A stretch of DNA of 64,000 nucleotides from Ignavibacteriaceae bacterium (GTDB lineage: Bacteria; Bacteroidota; Ignavibacteria; Ignavibacteriales; Ignavibacteriaceae), in NCBI GenBank assembly GCA_013388545.1, contig JACAFB010000001.1, positions 1 through 64,000 on the forward strand, read 5' to 3'. Shown here piece by piece: positions 17,260 to 26,492 of this stretch (its first letter is position 1; every line of letters begins with the position of its first letter). A model generated the notes under the pieces. The model was not told where the DNA came from. It ran no database searches and saw only the letters and a program-made list of their open reading frames with translations. The position numbers and the translations under genes are program-made.

Positions 17260-17949
17260 TTATTTTAAATAACTAGGTCTGATTTTATAAGGAATTGGAT
17301 CATCAATGCCAATGTTTTCAAAACCACGAAGTCTTAAAGCGCAACTATCACAAATGCCGCAAGCCTCATCGTCATATTTATAACAAGACCAGGTTAAATG
17401 CAGCGGGGCTCCAAGTTCAACTCCTTTTTTTACTATCTGGCTTTTTGAAAGGTTTATAATAGGAGTAATAACCCTGATACTTGCTCCGGGTTTTGTTCCG
17501 ATATTTGCCATTGTTTCGAAAGCCGAAAAAAAATCCGGTCTGCAATCAGGATAACCTGAGGAATCTTCATAAACGGCTCCGAAAAAAATTTCCCTTGCTC
17601 CAATCACTTCTGCCCAGCTAACACAGGTTGATAGAATATTTGCGTTTCTGAAAGGGACATAAGAAGTCGGAATTTCTTGATTGTTCAGGTTTGCACCCGA
17701 AACTTCAATTGATTTATCAGTTAAAGAAGACCCGCCAATCTGTGAAAGAAATTTAAAGTCAACAACCAATCGGTTTTTAACATTATAAAAGTCGGCAATG
17801 TCATGAAATGATTTCAGCTCTCTCTGTTCTGTACGCTGACCATAATTTGCATGCATGAAGGCAAGCTCAAAATCTAAGCTGGCTATTGCAGCAGTTACGC
17901 AGCTATCCATTCCTCCGCTTAATGCAACAATTGCAATTTCTTTTTTCAC
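17260..17949 (-). CDS. queC: 7-cyano-7-deazaguanine synthase
   Basis: An ATP-dependent enzyme that converts 7-carboxy-7-deazaguanine to preQ0. A 229-residue protein with the N-type PP-loop SGGMDS (residues 11-16) and a zinc site formed by C189, C197, C200 and C203 (CYKYDDEACGICDSC). The start codon is GTG. It stands between an MFS transporter gene (54 bases upstream) and queF (18 bases downstream). queD and queE, which make its substrate, are not in the window, but queA is (35744). Confidence 0.96.
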   Translation of the reverse strand: MKKEIAIVALSGGMDSCVTAAIASLDFELAFMHANYGQRTEQRELKSFHDIADFYNVKNRLVVDFKFLSQIGGSSLTDKSIEVSGANLNNQEIPTSYVPFRNANILSTCVSWAEVIGAREIFFGAVYEDSSGYPDCRPDFFSAFETMANIGTKPGASIRVITPIINLSKSQIVKKGVELGAPLHLTWSCYKYDDEACGICDSCALRLRGFENIGIDDPIPYKIRPSYLK

Positions 17950-18003
17950 GTAAATTAAATTTATTTTTTTACTAAGATATGAAATTAGAAAAACAGTTTG
18001 AAG

Positions 18004-19179
18004 TTAGGATTTAGTGCCTTCTTTATTATTAACACAACCGGAAATTAAAAGTAAAGCAAGCAATAAACTTACACATGATGAAATTGTGAATGGAATAAAT
18101 GATCCAAACTGATCCCATAAAACCCCGGTTACGAAAGATCCAAACATCGATGAAAAGCTTGTAATCATTGTCAGTAAGCCGATTGCAGTACCGCGTTGGT
18201 TGTCGGGAATTAAATCTGAAACCCAGGCTTTGGAAATACCTTCAGTTGATGCGGCATAAATTCCATAAAGAGCAAAAAGCATCCAGATAAATTCAATGCC
18301 AGGTGAAATTGCAAATCCGAAATAAACAACTGAAAAGATTAACATCCCGACCGACAAGATTCTCTCTTTTCCGAATTTATCAGATAATCCTCCTAATGGA
18401 TACGAAGACAATGCATAAATCAAGTTATAAAAAATGTATCCAAATATGGCAAGTGTGCTGGACTCAGAGACATCTTTTGCTTTAATAATGAGAAAGACAT
18501 CGCTCGAATTAACAATTGAAAATATTGTAATTAGCAGCAAAAGTTTTTTATACGTTGCTGGTGCAGACTTCCAGAATTCCGAATAATTCTTCCTGTCTTT
18601 TGATTTGGATACAAAGGGTTTGTCTTTTACCAGAAATGTGAGACTTAAAGCTATTACTGATGGAATAAAGGCAGCTATAAAAATCAGCTGAAAGTTGTTT
18701 GGGAAATAACTGAGAAGAATTAAAGCAACCGCAGGCCCAATTGCTGCACCAAGCGTGTCCATTCCCCGGTGAAAGCCGAAAACCGCACCCGAATTTTCGT
18801 TGCTATAACTTCCGAGTAATGCATCTCTTGGAGCTGTGCGGATTCCTTTTCCTGTTCTGTCTGAAATTCTTGAAAGAAAAACAGTCAGTATATTTTGGAA
18901 AATTCCGGGCAGGGGTTTTGAAAGTGCAGAAAGACCATAACCGATTACAATAAAAATCGAACGCTTCCCGACTTTATCAGAAAGTCTGCCGAAGTATCCT
19001 TTTAACAAACCTGCAATAAACTCTGAAATGCCCTCAATTATTCCAACAACAGCCATTGATGAACTAAGAACCGCAGTAAGAAATATCGGTGTTATTGGAT
19101 AAAGCATCTCGCTGGCGATGTCTGTAAATAAACTTACCATCCCCAGAATAAAAACCGGGCGGGAAATCTTAAATTTCAT
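18004..19179 (-). CDS. Major facilitator superfamily transporter
   Basis: A 391-residue membrane protein with about 11-12 hydrophobic segments. The MFS loop 2-3 motif appears as GYFGRLSDKVGKRS (residues about 61-74), and a second copy, GGLSDKFGKER, lies at about 262-272 in the other half. The first segment (SLFTDIASEMLYPITPIFL) is typical of the YfkF/Atu-type MFS subgroup often annotated as drug or unknown exporters. It lies 54 bases upstream of queC on the same strand; a shared transcript is possible, but nothing in its sequence ties it to queuosine or its precursors. Confidence 0.9.
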   Translation of the reverse strand: MKFKISRPVFILGMVSLFTDIASEMLYPITPIFLTAVLSSSMAVVGIIEGISEFIAGLLKGYFGRLSDKVGKRSIFIVIGYGLSALSKPLPGIFQNILTVFLSRISDRTGKGIRTAPRDALLGSYSNENSGAVFGFHRGMDTLGAAIGPAVALILLSYFPNNFQLIFIAAFIPSVIALSLTFLVKDKPFVSKSKDRKNYSEFWKSAPATYKKLLLLITIFSIVNSSDVFLIIKAKDVSESSTLAIFGYIFYNLIYALSSYPLGGLSDKFGKERILSVGMLIFSVVYFGFAISPGIEFIWMLFALYGIYAASTEGISKAWVSDLIPDNQRGTAIGLLTMITSFSSMFGSFVTGVLWDQFGSFIPFTISSCVSLLLALLLISGCVNNKEGTKS

Positions 19180-19364
19180 GGTTCAATTTTTATTTATCAG
19201 AAACATAATAAAATACTTGTCTTACTGGTTTGTGCTTTTGAATTTTCATCAAACTGTTAATAATTCAAAATAGAAAAAGTTTTACGAAAACTTAGGGGAA
19301 ACAAAGAATCAAATAACATTTTTTTAACTGTAATAGACATATGAACAAAATTGAAATTCTTCAT

Positions 19365-19372
19365 TAAATTTG
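19365..19372 (+). promoter_or_regulatory. Possible -7 box upstream of tpiA
   Basis: TAAATTTG matches TAnnTTTG 31 bases before the ATG of tpiA. No -33 TTG at normal distance is seen. The rest of the 224-base divergent gap between the MFS gene and tpiA shows nothing else I can name. Confidence 0.3.
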
Positions 19373-19403
19373 AAAAACAAATATTGTAATTATAGAGGAT
19401 AAA

Positions 19404-20159
19404 ATGAGAAGAAAAGTTATTGCCGGCAACTGGAAAATGTTCAATGATATAAATGAAAGCCAAAATTTAATTTCAAAACTTATTTCCGGATTAAACTCAG
19501 AAACTCTCAAGAATGAAATTATTATTTGTCCTCCCTTTACATCGTTGAGTGAAGCCCACAAACTTATTCAGAATTCGGTTATAAAACTCGGAGCCCAGAA
19601 CCTTTACTTTGAAGATAGCGGCGCATTTACTGGCGAAGTTTCTGCCCGGATGTTAAAAAGCGTTGGTTGTGAGTACGTAATTATAGGTCACTCTGAAAGA
19701 AGAACTATCTTTAAAGAAGACGATGATTTGATTAATAAAAAAATCAAAAAAGCATTGAGTGCCGGGTTAAAACCAATTTTCTGTATTGGTGAAACTCTTG
19801 AAGAGAGGGAATCTGGAGTGACAAAAAACGTTGTTGAGAAACAACTGAATCTTGGGCTTAATAGTATAACGGAAGATAATCTTGAGAGGATAATTATTGC
19901 CTATGAACCGGTTTGGGCTATCGGTACCGGGAAAACGGCAACACCCGAACAAGCACAGGAAGTCCACGAATTTATCCGAAGCGTGATTGAATCTAAATAC
20001 TCTGCCCAGGCCGCTAAGGTTTTGATTATTCAATATGGCGGAAGTGTAAAACCTGATAATGCCGCAGCTTTACTTTCGCAAAAAGATATTGATGGGGCTT
20101 TGGTTGGCGGTGCCTGTCTGAAGGCCGAATCTTTTATCCAGATTATTATGGCCGCATAA
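19404..20159 (+). CDS. tpiA: Triosephosphate isomerase
   Basis: Interconverts dihydroxyacetone phosphate and glyceraldehyde 3-phosphate in glycolysis and gluconeogenesis. A 251-residue TIM barrel of normal length with all catalytic residues: N9 and K11 (GNWKMF), H96 (YVIIGHSERR) and E168 (AYEPVWAIGTG, which also starts flexible loop 6). The phosphate-binding IQYGGSVKPDN is near the C-terminus. AGAGGA lies 5 bases before the ATG. No other glycolytic gene is adjacent; the next gene has its own likely promoter. Confidence 0.98.
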   Translation: MRRKVIAGNWKMFNDINESQNLISKLISGLNSETLKNEIIICPPFTSLSEAHKLIQNSVIKLGAQNLYFEDSGAFTGEVSARMLKSVGCEYVIIGHSERRTIFKEDDDLINKKIKKALSAGLKPIFCIGETLEERESGVTKNVVEKQLNLGLNSITEDNLERIIIAYEPVWAIGTGKTATPEQAQEVHEFIRSVIESKYSAQAAKVLIIQYGGSVKPDNAAALLSQKDIDGALVGGACLKAESFIQIIMAA

Positions 20160-20226
20160 TTTGAACAGATTTCGGTAAATGTTTATAAAATAGGGAATTA
20201 ACTGCTTCTATAAACTTCAAATTACA

Positions 20227-20257
20227 TTGCATTGCCGGGGCTACTTTAGTATATTTG
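20227..20257 (+). promoter_or_regulatory. Bacteroidetes-type promoter for the GH2-like gene
   Basis: TTG at 20227-20229 and TATATTTG at 20250-20257 are separated by 20 bases, a good fit to the -33/-7 pattern. Transcription would begin near 20263, just upstream of the ATG at 20291. This argues against the TTG at 20255 being the start codon. Confidence 0.5.
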
Positions 20258-20290
20258 CAAGTTTTTAATAAAAAAGGTAAGCCATACCGG

Positions 20291-22885
20291 ATGATTTTTT
20301 CTGGAAAATTTTTAATTATTTCTGTTATCCTTGTACTGTTTCTCTCATTTCCATCAAAACCACAGTTCATTTTTAATGAGTTACCTGGAAATATTTCTTC
20401 ATTAACAGATTCTTCTTTCTATGGGCTTTCCGAAACAAGGCAAATTATTTCATTAAATGGTGCCTGGAAAGTTTACTCAGCAGATGATAAAGATAGAAAA
20501 AAGGTTAATGTTAAGGTTCCTTCTATTTTTGATGGAACAGGTGAACTTGTCTTTGAGAAAGCATTCCCACTGAGTCAGGAGTTGATTAACAGCTCAAAAC
20601 TTACTGTTGTCTTTCTTGGGCTGAATTATTCAGCCGAAATTGCAATGAACAATGTTATTATTTACCGGCATACAGGCGGCGAATACCCTTTTAATGTTAG
20701 TTTGCCAAAAGATATTTTATCCTCAGCTAAGAAAAATATTCTGTCTGTAAAACTTTATTATAAGCTTGATTCAGAAAATACTGTACCGGTAAAGCAGCGT
20801 TTCTTTTATCCAAGGAATTTTGGTGGAATAATACGCGATGTATTTATTCAAGTCTCTCCTCTGATTTCGATTACAGATTTTTTTGCCAGCTCCGACTATA
20901 ATTTCAAAACAAGAAAAGCAAAAATTTTCATTAATTCCGAACTGGAGAATATCTTAATTCAAAATCAGCAATACAGCTTAAATTTGGTTGCTGATTATAA
21001 TCTCGTTTACAAAATTATTGGTCCATCGGGTAATCTGAGCGGAGAAGTACAAAAAGCAATTCAGCTTAAGCAAAACAAAACCGTAGAAGTGCAGGAAGTC
21101 ATTGAAATTGATGAACCGGTACTTTGGTCACCGGGCGATCCGAAATTATATACTTTAATTCTGGAGATTAGAAATGGTCAGTCGCTCATAGACCGCTCTC
21201 AGAAAAAAATATCGATTTATTCATTAACTCCGGAAAGCAGCTCACTGCTGTTTAATGGTGAAAATTTTGTGATTAAAGGAGTTAGTTACGTCCCATCAAT
21301 TTATGATGTGGGCAATATTTCTTCTTTCGGGCTAATGGAAAAAGATTTAAAATTAATAAAAGATGCAGGATTTAATACAGTAAGATTCAGTAAAAGCCTT
21401 CCTCATCCTTATTATCTTTATCTCTGCCAGAGAATGGGCTTGCTTGTTTTTCTTGAATTGCCAATTTATTCTCTGCCCGAAAACCTGGCGGGAGATGTAA
21501 ATTACAATGCCCGGATCAGTAATTATCTTACAGGTTTATTAAAGGGCTACAGGCGCTATTCAGAGTTCGCTGTTCTCGGTTTGGGAGGTTCATATCTTTC
21601 TTCATCTGATTTTCATAAAACTTTTCTGTCGAATATTGCCCGGGCGGTTAAAAAGAACAGCAACTTAAAAGTTTTTGCTTCTTTTGCTTCATTAAATCTA
21701 AACTTAATACCGGACATTGAATTTTATGGTTTTGAGTTGTTAAATGAGATCCCGTCCAATCTTATCACCGGTATAAAAGCGCTTGAGGAATCAATTGGAA
21801 AAGGCAGGGTGATTATAGGTGAGGCATCATATGCAGTTAATAAATTGAAAACAGATGGATACCTGAATAAATTTTCTTTTGAAGCTCAGGCAAAATATTT
21901 CGAAGATATTATACAGCTTGTTGAAAATGGTTTTTCAAGTGGTTTCTTTCTTAATAGTATGTTTGACTACCGCGGTGATTTTGCCTCTCTTATAAGCGGA
22001 TATTCCTCCGAAAATATTTATAGAATCGGAATACTCGGTGAGGATAGAAATCCTGATAGAATTACTTATAAAGTTATTTCTGCAAGACTTAATAATTCGG
22101 AACGCGTAACAATTCCCATTGGAACTTCGAAAGATGATTCGCCAATGATTTTCATAATATCCGGTTTGTTTCTTGCCTTACTTACTGGTGTTTTGGTCAA
22201 TTCCGGGAAAAAGTTCCGTGAAGATTCTTCGCGTGCTTTGTTAAGACCATATAATTTCTTTGCCGATATTCGTGATCAAAGAATAATATCAGGTTATCAT
22301 TCTGTTTTTCTGAGTTTAATTGTAATTGTCACTTCTGCTTTGGTAATATCTAATGTTCTTTTTTACTATAAAACCAACATTGTTTTTGAAAAACTAATAC
22401 TTGCTTTTGGAAGCCGGTCACTAATTAAAACTATCAGCTATTTGTCCTGGCATCCTGCCCAGTCAATTATCTGGCTTTCGCTTGCAGCCGCCCTAATATT
22501 TGCATTATTGGTCGTAATCATCAAAGCGGCGTCATTATTTGTCAGGAACCGTGTTTATTTACATAGTATTTTCTTTACTGTTGCCTGGTCTTCTCTTCCG
22601 GTAATTTTATTAATTCCAGCCGGAATTATATTGTACAGAATTATGAATCTCGATGCTGCGAATTTTTTAATCATGATTTTCCTGATTCTGTTTGTGTTAT
22701 GGATAATCTACCGGCTCTTAAAAGGAATCTATGTGATATTTGATGTTAATCCGGGAAGTGTTTACTTCTATGGAAGCATAGTTCTGCTTGTGGTTGCCGG
22801 TATTTTTGTTCTTTACTTTGAAATTAATCGCTCGGTAATTGATTTTCTTCAAATTGTAATTAAACAATATAATCTGTTCGGATAG
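20291..22885 (+). CDS. GH2-like (beta-galactosidase family) protein with C-terminal membrane domain
   Basis: The longest frame opens at a TTG (20255), but the promoter geometry favours ATG 20291 (864 residues). Numbering below is from the TTG. An N-terminal hydrophobic signal or anchor (about 14-32) is followed by a GH2 sugar-binding jelly-roll (about 50-205, with SLNGAWKVYS), an Ig-like domain (about 210-325) and a TIM-barrel region (about 325-615). The last 245 residues hold about six hydrophobic segments (near 631, 684, 738, 770, 804 and 837) resembling a Yip1-type domain. Where GH2 enzymes have the acid/base G-N-E this protein reads VLGLGGSY. A possible nucleophile remains in IIGEASY. It may therefore be a non-hydrolytic carbohydrate-binding membrane protein. 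smc starts 7 bases downstream. Confidence 0.7.
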   Translation: MIFSGKFLIISVILVLFLSFPSKPQFIFNELPGNISSLTDSSFYGLSETRQIISLNGAWKVYSADDKDRKKVNVKVPSIFDGTGELVFEKAFPLSQELINSSKLTVVFLGLNYSAEIAMNNVIIYRHTGGEYPFNVSLPKDILSSAKKNILSVKLYYKLDSENTVPVKQRFFYPRNFGGIIRDVFIQVSPLISITDFFASSDYNFKTRKAKIFINSELENILIQNQQYSLNLVADYNLVYKIIGPSGNLSGEVQKAIQLKQNKTVEVQEVIEIDEPVLWSPGDPKLYTLILEIRNGQSLIDRSQKKISIYSLTPESSSLLFNGENFVIKGVSYVPSIYDVGNISSFGLMEKDLKLIKDAGFNTVRFSKSLPHPYYLYLCQRMGLLVFLELPIYSLPENLAGDVNYNARISNYLTGLLKGYRRYSEFAVLGLGGSYLSSSDFHKTFLSNIARAVKKNSNLKVFASFASLNLNLIPDIEFYGFELLNEIPSNLITGIKALEESIGKGRVIIGEASYAVNKLKTDGYLNKFSFEAQAKYFEDIIQLVENGFSSGFFLNSMFDYRGDFASLISGYSSENIYRIGILGEDRNPDRITYKVISARLNNSERVTIPIGTSKDDSPMIFIISGLFLALLTGVLVNSGKKFREDSSRALLRPYNFFADIRDQRIISGYHSVFLSLIVIVTSALVISNVLFYYKTNIVFEKLILAFGSRSLIKTISYLSWHPAQSIIWLSLAAALIFALLVVIIKAASLFVRNRVYLHSIFFTVAWSSLPVILLIPAGIILYRIMNLDAANFLIMIFLILFVLWIIYRLLKGIYVIFDVNPGSVYFYGSIVLLVVAGIFVLYFEINRSVIDFLQIVIKQYNLFG

Positions 22886-22892
22886 TTAACAA

Positions 22893-25800
22893 TTGTATTT
22901 ATCGAAGTTAGAAATATTAGGATTTAAATCTTTCGCAAACAGGACAAGTATTTCTTTTAACGAAGGAGTAACCGCTGTTGTCGGTCCAAATGGCTGTGGT
23001 AAAACTAATATTGTTGATGCAATAAGATGGTGCCTTGGCGAACAACGCAGCGGAACACTTCGAAGTGATAAAATGGAGAACGTTATTTTTAACGGCACTT
23101 CCAATAAAAAACCGATGGGAATGGCAGAAGTTTCGATGACTATCCACAATACAAAAGGCATATTACCAACAGACTATTCTGAGGTAACAATCACCAGAAG
23201 AATTTTCCGATCAGGCGAAAGCGAATATCTTCTTAATAAAAATATCTGCCGGCTAAAGGATATAACCAATCTTTTTATGGATACAGGAATTGGTGCAAAT
23301 GCCTACTCGGTTATTGAATTAAAGATGGTTGAAACAATCCTGAGCAACAAAGCTGACGAGCGAAGAATAATGTTTGAAGAAGCTGCAGGCGTGAACAAAT
23401 ATAAACTAAGAAGACGGCTTGCATTAAAAAAACTTGATGAGGTTAAAAACGATTTAACAAGAGTAAATGATATTGTCACTGAAGTAGAGAAAAAAGTAAA
23501 TTCACTGGAACGCCAGGCCAAAAAAGCTGACAAGTACAACAAGGTTTCTGCAACACTGCGCGAACTAGAACTCGATCTTGCTGAAAGAGAATTTGCTTTG
23601 TTTCATCTGCAAATTGAGCTGGTGAAAAATCAAAAGGAAGAGTTTTTCAGGCAAAAGCTTTCGATCGAATCAGAAATAGCTGCAATAGAAGATGAAATCA
23701 AGGCTATAAAACAAAAACTTCAGACAATAGAAGACACTCTTAGTTCTAAAAGAAGTGAGATTAAAAATCAAACTGAAAGAATTTTTAATCTTCGAAGATT
23801 GATCTCGGTGACAGAAGAACGCAGCAATTCACTTGATAAAAACATTATCCGCTTTAGGGCTGATGTTGAAGAGCTTTCTAATCAAATAGTAGAAACCAGA
23901 AAGACTTTGGAGAGCAACCGATTAAATGTCTCCACTCTTGAAGAGAAGATAAAGGAAAGCAGTTTATTGAAGAATGAAAAAGAAACAGAAATATCAAGAA
24001 TGAGCCTTGTTCTTGAGAATAAAAAATCCGGATTAAAAGCTACCAGTGATTTATTGCTCCAACAGTTCAAAGAAATCCATAACAAAGAGAACGATCTTTC
24101 AAATCTTACTGCGTCAATTGAACAAAGGAATTTATCAATTCAGAAACTCAACGATAAGATTCAGCTGCTTACCGGTAATATTGCAAAAACTGTAGGCTTC
24201 ATAGAAAGTTTGAGCGAAGAGAAAACAGAAATAAGCAGAAATCTTGCTGAGGCAGAATCTGAATACTTTGCAAAGCAGCGGGAAAAAGACAACCTGGAAA
24301 AATCGTTAGCGCATCTAAAAGAAACAGAAATAAACGAAAAAACCTCTTTGCAAAGCTTGAAAGAGAAAATCAACTTTCTTCAAAATCTGCTTGAAAATCT
24401 TGAGGGTATTTCAAAAGGTGCAAAAATTCTTTTCGATGATACTTCCTGGACTTCCGGGGAAAAGAAGCTTCTTGCTCACCTTGGAAATTCAGTTGAAGAA
24501 TACCGCTATGCACTTGATGCAGCATTGAAAAGCAATCTCAATAGTCTTTTAATCAACAGTAGAAATGATCTTGAAAAAGCGATTGATATTTTGAAATCAA
24601 CTGAATCCGGGAAAACCTCTTTTATTCTTTTAGAGAACAACTTTCCCTCAAAGACCGCAGTTGGTGATTTGATTACGGATTTCTTCTGGAAAAGGAAAGC
24701 TAAAAAATTATCTAAAGAAAAATCCTTTATCGGCTGGGCAAGTGATTTCATCGAAACCGATAGTAAATGGAAATTATATTTTAACCGCCTGCTAAGGAAT
24801 TGTGCCGTTGTAGATACAATTGAAAATGCACTAATACTTCAGAAAACTTTTCCCGAATTCAATTTTGTAACCCTGCACGGAGATATGATTAACAATTCCG
24901 GTGTAATTGTTGCCGGGTCAATTCCCAAACCAGATGATACAGTTTTTGGAAGGACTCAGGCTCTTGAAAGAATGAGAGAAGAGCTCTCGGGAAAAGAAAA
25001 AAAACTGACAGACCTTAAGAACGAAATAGAAGTGGTTGAGGAAAAAATCAATGATATAGATCTTAAAGTTCTTTCAGATAAAGGCAGGCTTATAATGAAT
25101 GATCTTTCAAACGTTGAAAAACAGCTTGCTCAATTTGAATACGAAAAACAAAAACTTGCTGATGAGGTTGAGCTGGCAAGAGTTCAGATTCAGGAACTTG
25201 CTTCTGAATCAAATATTCTTGATAATCAGAAAAACAGCCTTGAAGATGTTTTGCTAAAGCTGAAAGATGGAAGAGAAAAAACAGAAACTGAGAAAAGCCG
25301 GCTTGAAGAAGATACGATAAATAGCGAAAAGGAATATACAGGCTTGCAGAATTCGTTTAACGAACTGGCATTAAGCCTTGAAAGGCTTTCAGGTGAAAAA
25401 CGGAATCTTGAAAACTCAAATGAACTATCGCTGGAACTAATTGAGAATTTCAATCGCTCTATTAAAAAACGTAATGATGAAATTGACGAATCCGAAAATG
25501 AAAAAAAGCAAATCGCCCGGGACCTTATTGAAAGAAACCTCGAACTTCAGCAGCTTGAGGATGCAAGAAAATTATTAACTGCCGAAGAAGAAATAATTGA
25601 AAAAGATTACAAACTAGTAAGATCCGAGATTGATAATAAAGAAAAAGCTCAGCAGGAATTAAGAAAACGCAGGGAAGAAATCCTTGAGCAAACTCATGCA
25701 ATTGACATTAAGCTGAATGAGCTGGATATAAAAATGGAGAACCTTAAAGAAAATATCAGCGAGGCATACTCAGTTACTCTGGAGAAAAAGATTTTCGATG

Positions 25801-26486
25801 ATCTGGATTCATTCGACTTTGAAAAAAGAATTGCAGAAGTTCACAACTATAAGCAGCAAATAAAAAATCTTGGACCAATAAACATTCTTGCTTATTCGGA
25901 GTATGAAGAGGAGCTTGAAAGGTTTAATTTCCTTTCCAGGCAGCGTAATGATCTGATTGAATCGGAAAAGGACATTGTCCGCACAATTGAAGAAATAAAT
26001 TCAACGGCTCAAAGTTTATTCATGGAAACTTTCGAAAAAATCCGAAGCAACTTTATTGATATTTTCAGAATGTTGTTCAATCCTGGCGATGAAGCTGATT
26101 TACGTCTTGAAGAAAATGTTGATCCTCTTGAGGGGAAAATCGAAATTGTTGCAAAGCCTAAAGGTAAGCGCCCGACTTCAATTGAATTACTTTCCGGCGG
26201 CGAAAAAACTCTTACAGCTATCGCATTGCTTTTTGCAATCTATCTTGTTAAACCCAGTCCTTTCTGTATTCTTGATGAAATTGATGCACCGCTTGACGAC
26301 GCAAATATTGACCGCTTCACAAGAATAATAAAAGATTTCAGCAAAAGCACTCAGTTCATAATTGTAACGCATAATAAGAGAACAATGGAAGCTGCGCAAA
26401 CTCTTTATGGTGTTACAATGCAGGAAGAAGGGGTTTCCAAATTAGTCAGCGTACGTTTCAACGAAGAATTTAATTACGCCGGTTAA
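22893..26486 (+). CDS. smc: Chromosome segregation protein SMC
   Basis: A 1197-residue SMC ATPase that organises and segregates the chromosome with ScpAB. The Walker A motif GPNGCGKTN is at 31-39, a long coiled coil follows to about 500, a hinge lies at about 505-670 (includes LEGISKGAK, NNSGVIVAGS), and a second coiled coil runs to about 1010. The ABC signature LSGGEKTLTAIALLFA and Walker B FCILDEIDAPLDD are near the C-terminus. The start is TTG at 22893, giving the family N-terminus MYLSKLEILGFKSF; no ATG alternative preserves it. It begins 7 bases after the GH2-like gene, so it may be read from that transcript. scpA and scpB are not here. Confidence 0.97.
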   Translation: MYLSKLEILGFKSFANRTSISFNEGVTAVVGPNGCGKTNIVDAIRWCLGEQRSGTLRSDKMENVIFNGTSNKKPMGMAEVSMTIHNTKGILPTDYSEVTITRRIFRSGESEYLLNKNICRLKDITNLFMDTGIGANAYSVIELKMVETILSNKADERRIMFEEAAGVNKYKLRRRLALKKLDEVKNDLTRVNDIVTEVEKKVNSLERQAKKADKYNKVSATLRELELDLAEREFALFHLQIELVKNQKEEFFRQKLSIESEIAAIEDEIKAIKQKLQTIEDTLSSKRSEIKNQTERIFNLRRLISVTEERSNSLDKNIIRFRADVEELSNQIVETRKTLESNRLNVSTLEEKIKESSLLKNEKETEISRMSLVLENKKSGLKATSDLLLQQFKEIHNKENDLSNLTASIEQRNLSIQKLNDKIQLLTGNIAKTVGFIESLSEEKTEISRNLAEAESEYFAKQREKDNLEKSLAHLKETEINEKTSLQSLKEKINFLQNLLENLEGISKGAKILFDDTSWTSGEKKLLAHLGNSVEEYRYALDAALKSNLNSLLINSRNDLEKAIDILKSTESGKTSFILLENNFPSKTAVGDLITDFFWKRKAKKLSKEKSFIGWASDFIETDSKWKLYFNRLLRNCAVVDTIENALILQKTFPEFNFVTLHGDMINNSGVIVAGSIPKPDDTVFGRTQALERMREELSGKEKKLTDLKNEIEVVEEKINDIDLKVLSDKGRLIMNDLSNVEKQLAQFEYEKQKLADEVELARVQIQELASESNILDNQKNSLEDVLLKLKDGREKTETEKSRLEEDTINSEKEYTGLQNSFNELALSLERLSGEKRNLENSNELSLELIENFNRSIKKRNDEIDESENEKKQIARDLIERNLELQQLEDARKLLTAEEEIIEKDYKLVRSEIDNKEKAQQELRKRREEILEQTHAIDIKLNELDIKMENLKENISEAYSVTLEKKIFDDLDSFDFEKRIAEVHNYKQQIKNLGPINILAYSEYEEELERFNFLSRQRNDLIESEKDIVRTIEEINSTAQSLFMETFEKIRSNFIDIFRMLFNPGDEADLRLEENVDPLEGKIEIVAKPKGKRPTSIELLSGGEKTLTAIALLFAIYLVKPSPFCILDEIDAPLDDANIDRFTRIIKDFSKSTQFIIVTHNKRTMEAAQTLYGVTMQEEGVSKLVSVRFNEEFNYAG

Positions 26487-26492
26487 TCTCTG

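Noticed and set aside
17950-18003. A preQ1 riboswitch upstream of queC
   Set aside because: Only 54 bases separate queC from the upstream gene, and no preQ1-type pseudoknot (C-rich loop plus A-rich tail) is visible there.
20255-20290. TTG at 20255 as the start of the GH2-like protein
   Set aside because: The TTG overlaps the best -7 box, so the mRNA would begin downstream of it; ATG 20291 leads directly into the signal segment.
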